DNA of 11,015 bases from DASZHJ01 sp035263705 (GCA_035263705.1 DATFRA010000112.1:1-11015), one strand, 5' to 3'; shown: positions 1 to 6,037, counted from the stretch's first letter. Notes: generated from the letters alone by a model not told the origin. A program made the numbers and translations.

Positions 1-185
1 CAGGAGCAGACCAGCCTGCCGTCGAGGATCACGCTGCAGGCGCCGCAGTCGCCGGAGCCGCAGCCTTCCTTGCTGCCGGTGAGGTTGAGCTCGTCGCGCA
101 GCACGTCGAGCAGGGTCTGTTGCGGCTCGCAGAGGAAATCCCTGGGCTCGCCGTTGATCACGGCGGAAACGTGGGTTCGGCTCAT
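1..185 (-). CDS. [2Fe-2S] small subunit of a molybdenum hydroxylase (xanthine dehydrogenase / CO dehydrogenase family), partial
   Basis: This is the N-terminal 61 residues of the electron-transfer small subunit; the gene runs off the left edge. The plant-type ferredoxin domain is clear: the cysteine cluster has C42, C47 and C50 in a GCGSGDCGAC context. The last two visible bases (TG) begin codon 62, where the fourth ligand (the Cys of an SCL-type motif) is expected; C60 is probably not a ligand. In this family the subunit carries two [2Fe-2S] clusters and passes electrons from the molybdopterin large subunit to the FAD subunit. Only the first cluster domain is visible. Its ATG overlaps the stop of the FAD subunit by four bases (ATGA), so the two are probably translationally coupled. 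The large subunit would be expected further left. Family assignment is firm; the substrate cannot be told. Confidence 0.93.
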   Translation of the reverse strand, partial: MSRTHVSAVINGEPRDFLCEPQQTLLDVLRDELNLTGSKEGCGSGDCGACSVILDGRLVCS

Positions 186-1054
186 CGATGGGCTCCTGCG
201 CGCTCGAAGGCGATGGCGGCGGCACGGCGCGCCAGCACGCCTGCAACCTTGATCCGGTAGTCGATGGTGCCGCGCTTGTCGTCGATCGGCTTGCAGGCCT
301 TGCGCGCGGCGGCGTCGAGGGCGTCCAGGGTCGGCTGATTGAGCTTGTGCCCGATCAGCGCGGCGGCGGCCTCGGGCACCAAGAGCGGCGTCGGCGCGAC
401 CGCGCCGAGCGACACCCGCGCATCGCGGCAGACGCCGCCGGCGTCGAGCGTCACGCTGACACCGGCGCCCACCACGGCGATATCCATCTCGGTGCGCGGA
501 ATGAAGCGGAGATAGGCGTCGCCCGAGCGCGGCGGCCGCTTCGGCAGGTGGAACTCCGTGATGATCTCGTCGCGGGTGAGCGAGGTGCGGCCGGGACCGA
601 TCACGATGCTCTCGACCGGCGCCTCGCGCTGGCCCTTGGGTCCCACGATCACGCAGGTGGCCTTGGCCGCGATCAGCGCGGGCACGCTGTCGGCCGCGGG
701 CGAGGCGTTGCAGAGATTGCCGGCGAGCGAGGCACGGCCCTGCACCTGGGTCGAGCCGATGAGGTTTGCGGCCTCGACCACGCCGGGCCAGGCCTTCTCC
801 AGCGCCGCATGCTCGCCGAGCACCGCGCCTGGCGTCGCCGCGCCGATCACGAAGCCGCCTTCGACCTCGCGGATCCCGATCATGCCCGGGATCTTCTTGG
901 TATCGACGATCAGGTCAGGCTTCACCCGGCCCGACCGCAGCTGCACCAGCAGGTCGGTGCCGCCGGCCAAGACCTTCGCGACGCCGCTGGCGCCTGCAAG
1001 GATCCGGACGGCGTCCTGCACCGTCGCCGGCGCTTGATAAGTCAGAGTGGTCAT
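182..1054 (-). CDS. FAD-binding middle subunit (subunit M) of a molybdenum hydroxylase
   Basis: This 290-residue protein has the usual length of CoxM/XdhB-type flavin subunits, which take electrons from the iron-sulfur subunit and hand them to the final acceptor. The two FAD-contact segments of the PCMH-type fold are present: AGGTDLL at 30-36 and AGNLCNASPAAD at 111-122. The C-terminal CO-dehydrogenase flavoprotein domain follows from about residue 180. These motifs are closer to generic xanthine-dehydrogenase-family subunit M than to true aerobic CoxM, which usually reads AGGHS and TIGG at these places. I chose the ATG at 1054 because GGGAG lies five bases upstream; a TTG four codons earlier would put that site inside the gene. 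It overlaps the small subunit by four bases and lies 75 bases downstream of the short-chain dehydrogenase. The substrate is unknown. Confidence 0.93.
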   Translation of the reverse strand: MTTLTYQAPATVQDAVRILAGASGVAKVLAGGTDLLVQLRSGRVKPDLIVDTKKIPGMIGIREVEGGFVIGAATPGAVLGEHAALEKAWPGVVEAANLIGSTQVQGRASLAGNLCNASPAADSVPALIAAKATCVIVGPKGQREAPVESIVIGPGRTSLTRDEIITEFHLPKRPPRSGDAYLRFIPRTEMDIAVVGAGVSVTLDAGGVCRDARVSLGAVAPTPLLVPEAAAALIGHKLNQPTLDALDAAARKACKPIDDKRGTIDYRIKVAGVLARRAAAIAFERAGAHR

Positions 1055-1059
1055 TCTCG

Positions 1060-1064
1060 CTCCC
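1060..1064 (-). promoter_or_regulatory. Ribosome binding site deciding the start of the FAD subunit
   Basis: On the minus strand GGGAG sits five bases before the ATG at 1054. This supports that ATG over the in-frame TTG at 1066, which would overlap the site. Confidence 0.55.
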
Positions 1065-1101
1065 AATTTCGCAGATCGGGCTCAGTTCGCCCCGACTAAG
1101 G

Positions 1102-1113
1102 TGACAGTGTCAA
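1102..1113 (-). promoter_or_regulatory. Possible promoter -35 / operator in the gap between the dehydrogenase and FAD subunit genes
   Basis: The 75-base gap contains a perfect 5+1+5 inverted repeat, TGACAGTGTCA (1102-1112). It overlaps, on the minus strand, an exact TTGACA (1108-1113) that could serve as a -35 element for the FAD subunit gene. I find no convincing -10 hexamer 16-18 bases downstream, so a complete promoter is not shown. A regulator site or chance are both possible. Confidence 0.25.
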
Positions 1114-1129
1114 GCAACAGCCTCGGGGA

Positions 1130-1969
1130 TCAGCCCTCCAGCCCCAGCATGGACTTGGTCTGGCGCACGGCGGCCTGGTGCGGCGAATAGAAGCGGCCGC
1201 GGATCTGGCCGCCGTCGATCACGATGTCCTCGCCGTTGACGAAGGTCGAGCGGTCGGAGGCGAGCCAGCACGCGCATTGCGCGATGTCGTCGGGCACGCC
1301 CGCGCGCGGGATCGGCTGCGCCGTCGCGAAGGCGACCTTGAGCTTGTCGGCCATGCCGTCGGCCTTGCTGGGCTCGGCGCCCAGCGCCTTGGCGAGGATG
1401 CCGGTCGCGATCGCGCCCGGCGAGATGGAATTGACGCGCACGCTGTGCTCGCCGAGCTCCATGGCGACGCAGCGCGTGAGGTGGATCACCGCCGCCTTGG
1501 CGGCGCCGTAGATCATCGAGGTCGAGTAGCCGGTCTGATGACCCGCGACCGAGCCGTTGTTGATGATCGATCCGGATTTCTGCCGCTTCATGATCGGGGA
1601 TGCGTGCTTCATGCCGAGCATCACCGAGCGCACCAAGAGCGCCATGGCGGCATCGAAGCCGGCGACGGGCACGCTCTCGATGCTGCCGGTTGGTGCGGGA
1701 CCGCCGGCGTTGTTGAAGAGCGCGTCGAGCCGACCGTGCTGGTCGAGCGTCGCGCGGATGACGCGCTCCCAATCCGCCTCGCTTGTGGCATCCGCCTGGA
1801 TAAAGGTCGCGTGCGGGCCGATCCGCCTGGCGACCGCCTCGCCCTCGGGCTTGCGCCGGCCGGTGAACACGACCTTGGCGCCCTCGGCGACGAAGAGCCG
1901 CGCCGTGGCGGCGCCGATCCCGCTGGTACCGCCGGTGATGATGGCGATCTTGCCGTCGAGCAGTCCCAT
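1130..1969 (-). CDS. Short-chain dehydrogenase/reductase (SDR) family oxidoreductase
   Basis: This 279-residue classical SDR has a Rossmann fold. The cofactor motif TGGTSGIG is at 12-19. NNAG is at 86-89. The catalytic serine is S140 and the YxxxK motif is Y154/K158. V-N-S-I-S-P-G-A (179-186) is the usual region after the active site, and the C-terminal V-I-D-G-G motif is at 250-254. The residue after the first strand is TGRRK (36-40), and R38/R39 hint at NADP(H). The fourth member of the usual N-S-Y-K tetrad is missing: where most classical SDRs have Asn in an N-V-x-G pattern, this protein has L112 (LLVRSVMLG). The start is well set, with GGAGG five bases before the ATG. It lies 31 bases after the yccF-like gene and 75 before the hydroxylase subunits, so it may act on the same substrate pathway, but nothing shows which. 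Confidence 0.92.
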   Translation of the reverse strand: MGLLDGKIAIITGGTSGIGAATARLFVAEGAKVVFTGRRKPEGEAVARRIGPHATFIQADATSEADWERVIRATLDQHGRLDALFNNAGGPAPTGSIESVPVAGFDAAMALLVRSVMLGMKHASPIMKRQKSGSIINNGSVAGHQTGYSTSMIYGAAKAAVIHLTRCVAMELGEHSVRVNSISPGAIATGILAKALGAEPSKADGMADKLKVAFATAQPIPRAGVPDDIAQCACWLASDRSTFVNGEDIVIDGGQIRGRFYSPHQAAVRQTKSMLGLEG

Positions 1970-1972
1970 GCA

Positions 1973-1980
1973 CTCCTCCC
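1973..1980 (-). promoter_or_regulatory. Strong ribosome binding site of the SDR gene
   Basis: The minus strand reads GGGAGGAG just upstream of the ATG at 1969, with the GGAGG core five bases away. It is one of the best Shine-Dalgarno matches in the window and fixes the start. Confidence 0.75.
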
Positions 1981-2000
1981 TGGAAGCGACTCGATGATGG

Positions 2001-2429
2001 TCAACGTCGGTAACGCACGGTTTCCTCGATCGGCACGATCATCCTGCCGATCGGCCAGAGCGCAAGGCCCGCGAGCTTCAGGTGCGCCCAGGCGAAGGGG
2101 AGGCCGATGATGGTGATGGCCAGGACCAGCGCCGTGATCAGATGGCCGAGCGCGAGCCACCAGCCCGCCAGCACCAGCCAGATCAGATTCCCGATCGCGC
2201 CGAGCGCGCCTGTACCGAGGTCCTCGCGGCCCGTATAAGCCGCGCGGGAAACGGCGGTCTGGCCGAAGGGCAGCAGCGTATAGAGCGCGATATTGAAGGC
2301 GGCGCGCGTCCAGGGCAGGCCCACGATGGTGATCGCCATGACGATCGCGGCGATGAACCAGCCGACGGCCATATAGAAGCCGCCGAAGGCGATCCACAGG
2401 AGATTGAGCAGCAAGCCGGTGATGGGCAT
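2001..2429 (-). CDS. yccF: YccF-like inner membrane protein (two tandem YccF domains)
   Basis: This 142-residue hydrophobic protein matches the E. coli YccF pattern in length and motif order, including the closing A-L-W-P-I-G-R signature (123-129) and the central N-L-I-W...GWW segment (81-91). Two related halves are visible, about 5-60 and 79-133. Each has an N-x-x-W / G-G-or-GWW stretch followed by A-I-T-I-(V/I)-G-L-P (32-39 and 104-111), spaced 72 residues apart. About four membrane segments are likely. The molecular role of this family is not established. It heads the minus-strand run with the SDR and hydroxylase genes. It starts 69 bases from the divergent cyclase gene and has no good Shine-Dalgarno site. 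It may simply share the transcript without sharing a function. Confidence 0.88.
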   Translation of the reverse strand: MPITGLLLNLLWIAFGGFYMAVGWFIAAIVMAITIVGLPWTRAAFNIALYTLLPFGQTAVSRAAYTGREDLGTGALGAIGNLIWLVLAGWWLALGHLITALVLAITIIGLPFAWAHLKLAGLALWPIGRMIVPIEETVRYRR

Positions 2430-2498
2430 CGGGTTGCGGGGTAACGGGGTGACCGCGAGAGTAGTCCCGTGCGAGCGGACTAGGCTAGTGTCACGTCG
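2430..2498. promoter_or_regulatory. Divergent intergenic region between yccF-like and cyclase genes
   Basis: These 69 bases must hold the start signals of both divergent genes. On the plus strand, GACTAGGCTAGTGTCA (2478-2493) includes a T-A-n-n-n-T hexamer, TAGGCT (2481-2486), that could be a -10 element. No TTGACA-like -35 sits at the right distance. If it is the -10, the cyclase transcript would have almost no leader, in keeping with the absence of a Shine-Dalgarno site before its ATG. No confident promoter is seen for the yccF-like gene. Confidence 0.3.
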
Positions 2499-3791
2499 AT
2501 GAAACCACCGGCGGCCGATCCCGCGTTCGAGCGCGCGCTCGCCGGGGAAATCCTGGCGAGCGAGCGGATCCGCGTCCGCGCGCTGGCCGCAGTCCTCGTC
2601 GTCCTGCTGATCCTCGACGAGCTTCTGTTCGTGTTCGGTCAGGACTTTCTGCGGCAGTTTCTAAGGCGGCCGGTTCCGGCCTGGCAGCCGCTCAGCGTTA
2701 TCGGGCCCTTTCTCGCTTACGAGCTCGCGGTCCTGGTTGCGCTGCGCTACCGGGCCTCCCGCGGGAAGGACCTCCCGAGTCTCGCACGCTTCGCCAACGT
2801 GCTGATCGAGACCAGCCTGCCGACCGTGATCCTCTGGTGGGGAAACCGCTACGCGGGTCCCACGGCGGCGTTCGGCACCTGGCCGTCGCTGCTCTACTTT
2901 CTGTTCATCGTCTCCTCGACCTTGCGGCTCGACTTCGTGCTGCCCGCATTTACCGGAGCGGTCGCGGCGGCCGAATACCTAGGCCTGGTCTACGCGCTGC
3001 TGCCGATCGACGCGACCTCGCCCGACCCCGTGCTGGTCCCGATCTATCATCTGAGCAAAGCCGCGGTCATGGCGATCGCCGGCGTGGTGGCCGGGCTCGT
3101 GGCCGTGCGGCTGCGCGGCAAGTTCCGGTTCGCCTTCGCCGAGGCGACGTCGCGCGAGCACGTGACGAACCTCTTCGGGCAGCACGTCTCGCCGGCGGTG
3201 GTCGAGCGCCTGCTCGACAGCCCCGCCGAGTTCACGGGCGAGACCCGCGAGATCTGCGTGATGTTCCTCGACATCCGCAACTTCACCGCGCAGGCGCGCG
3301 CGCGCGCGCCGGAAGAGGTCGTCGCGTTCCTGAACGGGGCGTTCGCTTTCATGATCGAGGCGGTGGACCGCTACCAGGGTTTCATCAACAAGTTCCTGGG
3401 CGACGGCTTCATGGCCGTGTTCGGCGCGCCGCTCGACGATCCCGCCGCCGCCCACCACGGCGTCGCCGCCGCGCAGGAGATCCTGGCCGAGATCGACCGC
3501 CGCGGTCTTGCCGCCGGCCCTTGGCCCCTCAGGGTCGGGATCGGGCTCCACATCGGGCCTGCCGTCACCGGCAACATAGGCTCGCCCCGCCGCAAGGAGT
3601 TCACCGCGATCGGCGACACCGTAAATCTCGCCTCGCGGCTGGAGCAACTCACCAAGGAGCGCGGCGCGCGCCTGATCGTCTCGGAGCAGGTCATGGCAGC
3701 GCTCGGCGACACCGCCGGCACCGCGACTCCCCTCGATGGCGTCACCCTCAAGGGCTACGCGATGCCACTGCGCGCCTGGCGGCTGGCATAG
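2499..3791 (+). CDS. Membrane-anchored class III adenylate/guanylate cyclase
   Basis: This 430-residue protein should make a cyclic nucleotide, most likely cAMP, at the inner face of the cytoplasmic membrane. Residues 1-205 hold about six hydrophobic segments (near 27-46, 66-83, 103-117, 128-143, 147-168 and 186-204), a sensor region I cannot assign to a named domain. The linker HVTNLFGQHVSPAVVERLL (221-239) is the usual lead-in to a catalytic domain. That domain appears complete: metal ligands D258 (FLDIRNF) and D302 (GDG), substrate lysine K298, and transition-state N376 and R380 in GDTVNLASR. The second purine-selecting position is T369 rather than Asp, as in class IIIb cyclases such as CyaC. 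Single-domain cyclases of this type work as homodimers. A GNAT gene follows 64 bases later in the same direction. No cAMP receptor is visible here. Confidence 0.93.
   Translation: MKPPAADPAFERALAGEILASERIRVRALAAVLVVLLILDELLFVFGQDFLRQFLRRPVPAWQPLSVIGPFLAYELAVLVALRYRASRGKDLPSLARFANVLIETSLPTVILWWGNRYAGPTAAFGTWPSLLYFLFIVSSTLRLDFVLPAFTGAVAAAEYLGLVYALLPIDATSPDPVLVPIYHLSKAAVMAIAGVVAGLVAVRLRGKFRFAFAEATSREHVTNLFGQHVSPAVVERLLDSPAEFTGETREICVMFLDIRNFTAQARARAPEEVVAFLNGAFAFMIEAVDRYQGFINKFLGDGFMAVFGAPLDDPAAAHHGVAAAQEILAEIDRRGLAAGPWPLRVGIGLHIGPAVTGNIGSPRRKEFTAIGDTVNLASRLEQLTKERGARLIVSEQVMAALGDTAGTATPLDGVTLKGYAMPLRAWRLA
3294..3309. repeat. Alternating GC dinucleotide tract
   Basis: A 16-base uninterrupted GCGC run lies inside the cyclase catalytic domain and encodes the alternating Ala-Arg stretch at residues 266-270, just after the first metal-binding loop. 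It is a possible slippage or Z-DNA-prone site, but the reading frame is intact here. Confidence 0.6.
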
Positions 3792-3844
3792 CAGTGGATG
3801 ACTTGAGCCGACTCCGGCCATAACAATGGAAGAGAGGATTTCAG

Positions 3845-3850
3845 AGAGGA
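3845..3850 (+). promoter_or_regulatory. Ribosome binding site deciding the GNAT start
   Basis: AGAGGA lies five bases before the ATG at 3856. The in-frame ATG ten codons earlier (3826) has no such site, so translation more likely begins at 3856. Confidence 0.65.
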
Positions 3851-3855
3851 AAGCG

Positions 3856-4302
3856 ATGAAAGATGTGGTGGTGACCGTTACGGATGCGCCAAGCGAGCGC
3901 GCGCAGAAGGTGATCGAGGACGGACTCAACGGCTATAACGTGGAGCAAGCGGGCTATTGGGATTCGCGGCCGCTCGCTGTGCTGGCTTCGGACCCGGAGA
4001 CCGCGGAGGTGCTGGGCGGCATCCTCGGGCGCACGTCGTTCGGGCTGCTCTTCATCGACCTCGTGTTCCTGCCGGCGTCGGTCCGCGCCAAGGGGCTCGG
4101 CGGCCGCGTGCTTGCGATGGCCGAGGCGGAGGCACGCGAGCGCGGTTGCCACCGCGGCGTGCTCTACACCATCAGTTTCCAGGCACCCGGTTTCTACGAG
4201 CGGCGGGGCTGGCGCGAGTTCGGCCGGATTCCCTGCGACCCGCCCGGCACCGCCCGCGTGTTCATGACCAAGGAGCTCGCGCCGGAGACGCGGGTCGCGT
4301 GA
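3856..4302 (+). CDS. GNAT family N-acetyltransferase
   Basis: This 148-residue single-domain acetyltransferase would transfer an acetyl group from acetyl-CoA to an amine. The acetyl-CoA pyrophosphate loop (motif A, R/Q-x-x-G-x-G/A) is R77-A-K-G80-L-G82, preceded by the beta strand LLFIDLVFLP (64-73). Motif B is the S-F-Q-A-P-G-F-Y-E-R-R-G-W stretch (107-119), with Y114 in the place of the usual general-acid tyrosine. Length and motif order fit a small bacterial GNAT; the substrate cannot be predicted. The start at 3856 is chosen by its Shine-Dalgarno site; an alternative ATG at 3826 would add ten charged residues. It lies 64 bases downstream of the cyclase gene and may be co-transcribed. Its stop lies only three bases from the stop of the convergent lipoprotein gene. 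Confidence 0.9.
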   Translation: MKDVVVTVTDAPSERAQKVIEDGLNGYNVEQAGYWDSRPLAVLASDPETAEVLGGILGRTSFGLLFIDLVFLPASVRAKGLGGRVLAMAEAEARERGCHRGVLYTISFQAPGFYERRGWREFGRIPCDPPGTARVFMTKELAPETRVA

Positions 4303-4305
4303 AGC

Positions 4306-4596
4306 TCAGTTCGAGGCGGTCTTCTGGCGGCACTTGATGTGCCAGTCCTCGTACTTTCCGTCCTCGAGGGTGTAGCCGGTCTCCACCGTCTTGTCGTAGC
4401 CGTTGGGGCAGAACGCCGCCGCCTGCGCCGCGATCGGGCCTTCCGACGGCGGGAGATCGACCAGCCCGCCGTAGAGCCCGTAGGGCGAGGTGCCGCGCAC
4501 CACGTATTCGTCGGGTCCGGTCGAGTTGACATAGACCGGCGTACAGCCGCCGAGCAGCGCGGCGGCGAGCGCGAGGAGCGAGCGGCGGCCAATCAT
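4306..4596 (-). CDS. Small lipoprotein of unknown function
   Basis: This 96-residue protein starts with a classical lipoprotein signal: two arginines at 4-5, a hydrophobic core, and a lipobox L-G-G-C ending at C18. The mature protein should therefore be diacylated at C18. D+2-type retention residues are absent (T19), so outer-membrane or periplasmic-face location is plausible. The mature part has one pair of cysteines (C63 and C89) that could form a disulfide, in the pattern A-x(n)-F-C-P-N-G-Y ... H-I-K-C found in small alphaproteobacterial lipoproteins. I do not recognise a named family. It stands alone on the minus strand, convergent with the GNAT gene and divergent from the dioxygenase gene. 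A good GGAGGA site six bases before the ATG supports both the start and that it is a real gene. Confidence 0.82.
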   Translation of the reverse strand: MIGRRSLLALAAALLGGCTPVYVNSTGPDEYVVRGTSPYGLYGGLVDLPPSEGPIAAQAAAFCPNGYDKTVETGYTLEDGKYEDWHIKCRQKTASN

Positions 4597-4602
4597 TTGG
4601 AA

Positions 4603-4608
4603 TCCTCC
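4603..4608 (-). promoter_or_regulatory. Ribosome binding site of the lipoprotein gene
   Basis: GGAGGA on the minus strand lies six bases before the ATG at 4596. It is one of the stronger sites in the window and marks the correct lipoprotein start. Confidence 0.7.
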
Positions 4609-4677
4609 GCGAATTGACAGCAGGCGCAGCGAGATCGAGACTTACCACCGTCGCCTCTCAAGCGCGAGAGTCCACCC

Positions 4678-5562
4678 GTGACCTTGAAAATCCGTCCATT
4701 GCACGAGAGTTTCGGCGCCGAGATCATCGGCGTCGACATAGCCCGCGACCTAGACGACGACGCCCTGGCCGAGATCGAGGCGGCTTGGTACCGGCACAGC
4801 ATCCTGCTGTTCCGCGGCGTCGAGATGACGCCGGCGCAGCACATCGCCTTCTCGCGGCGCCTGGGGCCGCTCCACATTATGGAGCCGCCGGAGTTCAATC
4901 TGCCCGACCACCCCGAGGTGCTGGTGGTCTCGAACGTCGTCAAGGACAACGTGCCGCTCGGCATCAAGCGCGCGGGCTGGGGCTGGCACTCCGATGGCGA
5001 GGACAAGGCACGCCCCAACGCCGGCTCATTCCTCTATGCGATGAAGCTGCCGCCCGCGGACGGCGACACGCTCTACGCCGATACCTATGCAGCCTTCGCG
5101 GCGCTCCCCGACGATATCAGGCGCACGATCATGGGCCGCCGCGCCTGCTTCAGCCGCGCACGTTTCCACCAGATCTACTATCCCGACCTGCCGTCGCTCA
5201 CCGAGGCGCAGAAGCGGGCGCGGCCCGACGTCTGGCACCCGATCGCGCGCCGCCATCCGCATTCCGGCTGGACCTCGCTCTACATCGGCCGCTGGGCTTA
5301 CAAGATCGAGGGCATGCCCGATGACGAGGCGGACGCGCTCGTCCGCTATGTGCAGGAATTTGCGACCCGGCCCGAGTACGTCTACCGACACAAGTGGCGC
5401 GTGGGCGACGCGCTCCTCTGGGACAATCGCTGCGTGCAGCACTGCGCCACCCCCTTCGACGACACCAAGTACGAGCGCCACATGCAGCGCACGACCCTCG
5501 AAGGTGAGGTGCCGCTGATGGCGGAGACGCCGGTGCTGCGGCCGGTGAAAGTGACCGCGTAG
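4678..5562 (+). CDS. TauD/TfdA family 2-oxoglutarate and Fe(II)-dependent dioxygenase
   Basis: This 294-residue enzyme couples oxidative decarboxylation of 2-oxoglutarate to hydroxylation of a substrate in the cytoplasm. The double-stranded beta-helix markers are all present: the iron-binding H104-S-D106 pair in WHSDGE, the distal iron ligand H255 in D-N-R-C-V-Q-H-C, the 2-oxoglutarate-binding R271, and T131 in GDTLYAD. The N-terminal I-R-P-L-H...F-G-A-E-I-I-G-V-D block (5-20) is the usual start of this family and supports the GTG start at 4678; a modest GAGAG lies seven bases upstream. Family members act on taurine, 2,4-D, alkylsulfates, carnitine-type compounds and others. Nothing here picks one, and there is no sulfonate transporter beside it. 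It is divergent from the lipoprotein and convergent with the flippase gene, so it is probably a single-gene unit. Confidence 0.92.
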   Translation: MTLKIRPLHESFGAEIIGVDIARDLDDDALAEIEAAWYRHSILLFRGVEMTPAQHIAFSRRLGPLHIMEPPEFNLPDHPEVLVVSNVVKDNVPLGIKRAGWGWHSDGEDKARPNAGSFLYAMKLPPADGDTLYADTYAAFAALPDDIRRTIMGRRACFSRARFHQIYYPDLPSLTEAQKRARPDVWHPIARRHPHSGWTSLYIGRWAYKIEGMPDDEADALVRYVQEFATRPEYVYRHKWRVGDALLWDNRCVQHCATPFDDTKYERHMQRTTLEGEVPLMAETPVLRPVKVTA

Positions 5563-5575
5563 GCGCGAGCGGCCC

Positions 5576-5917
5576 TCACGTCGAGGTGTGCAGCACCAGG
5601 ATCCCCACGGCGATGAGGCCGATCCCCGCGAATTGCTGCCAGCCGAGCGCCTCCTGCCAGAGCAGGTGCGCCGCGATCGCCACCAGCACGTAGGAGAGCG
5701 CCACGCTCGGAAACGCGATCGAGACGGGGATGCGCTTGATCGCGAGGATGTAGCAGATCGCCGCGAGCCCGTAGGCCGCGAGGCCGCCGATGACGAAGGG
5801 GTTGAGGAACTGCGCCAGCAGGCCGTCACCGGCGCGCTCGACGCCGGTCTTGAGCAGGAGCTGGCCCAAGACGCCGATCAGGATCGCGGCGGCGAGGGCG
5901 CCGTAGGAGAGCAACAT
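5576..5917 (-). CDS. SMR-fold small membrane protein, ArnE/ArnF-like lipid-sugar flippase subunit
   Basis: This 113-residue protein has four predicted helices (about 4-22, 40-60, 64-86 and 93-110). It follows the ArnE/ArnF pattern closely: G-Q-L-L-L-K in helix 1, then I-P-V-S-I-A-F-P (63-70) and the helix-3/4 turn L-L-W-Q-E-A-L (85-91). ArnE/ArnF flip undecaprenyl-phosphate-aminoarabinose across the inner membrane. The essential proton-coupling glutamate of multidrug SMR pumps (E14 in EmrE) is replaced by glycine (G15), which argues against a drug exporter. I chose the ATG at 5917 because it begins directly at helix 1 and gives the normal SMR length. A start at 6004 would add 29 non-membrane residues and place a long hairpin in the coding region. 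It is the last gene of the minus-strand glycan block, 120 bases after the GT2 gene. EamA is the alternative family label. Confidence 0.8.
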   Translation of the reverse strand: MLLSYGALAAAILIGVLGQLLLKTGVERAGDGLLAQFLNPFVIGGLAAYGLAAICYILAIKRIPVSIAFPSVALSYVLVAIAAHLLWQEALGWQQFAGIGLIAVGILVLHTST

Positions 5918-5960
5918 CAGGACAAGCCCATCCCGACCGATCGAAGCACTGCCACAGTTA

Positions 5961-5989
5961 TTCCTCTCCGCCCCTAGGGCCGAGAGGAA
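5961..5989. repeat. Inverted repeat / RNA hairpin between the GT2 and flippase genes
   Basis: Two 8-base arms (5961-5968 TTCCTCTC and 5982-5989 GAGAGGAA) pair perfectly. After one mismatch four more G-C pairs close on a three-base loop. It lies in the 120-base leader of the flippase gene. In the direction of transcription the T tract precedes the hairpin rather than following it, so it is not a standard intrinsic terminator. It could be an mRNA-processing or stability element. Confidence 0.55.
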
Positions 5990-6037
5990 AAAACAGGAGA
6001 TCAATCGAGAGAAGATACTTGGCGTCTGCGCCTCGCG

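Noticed and set aside
188..1099. Long plus-strand open frame opposite the FAD subunit gene
   Set aside because: Its translation is Arg/Gly/Asp/His-rich with no motif, the usual mirror of a GC-rich gene; the minus strand carries clear FAD-binding motifs.
1094..1114. GACTA-GGT / AGTGTCA similarity with 2478-2493 as a shared regulatory motif
   Set aside because: The two copies point the same way, but the first has no plus-strand gene downstream, and the similarity is short and gapped; chance is not excluded.
1178..2110. Long plus-strand open frame opposite the SDR gene
   Set aside because: Low-complexity composition with no recognisable domain; it antiparallels a textbook SDR with a strong ribosome binding site.
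1621..2397. Minus-strand frame bridging the SDR and YccF-like genes
   Set aside because: It reads both genes out of frame, giving Arg/Ser/Pro-rich sequence.
2837..3823. Alternate frame within the cyclase gene
   Set aside because: Arg-rich frame-shifted shadow of the cyclase; no domain.
5961..5989. Hairpin as an intrinsic terminator
   Set aside because: The T tract precedes the hairpin on the minus strand, and on the plus strand the run after it is A, so neither direction has the needed U tract.
5918..6004. Longer flippase start at 6004
   Set aside because: It would add 29 non-membrane residues including the hairpin; SMR proteins begin at helix 1.
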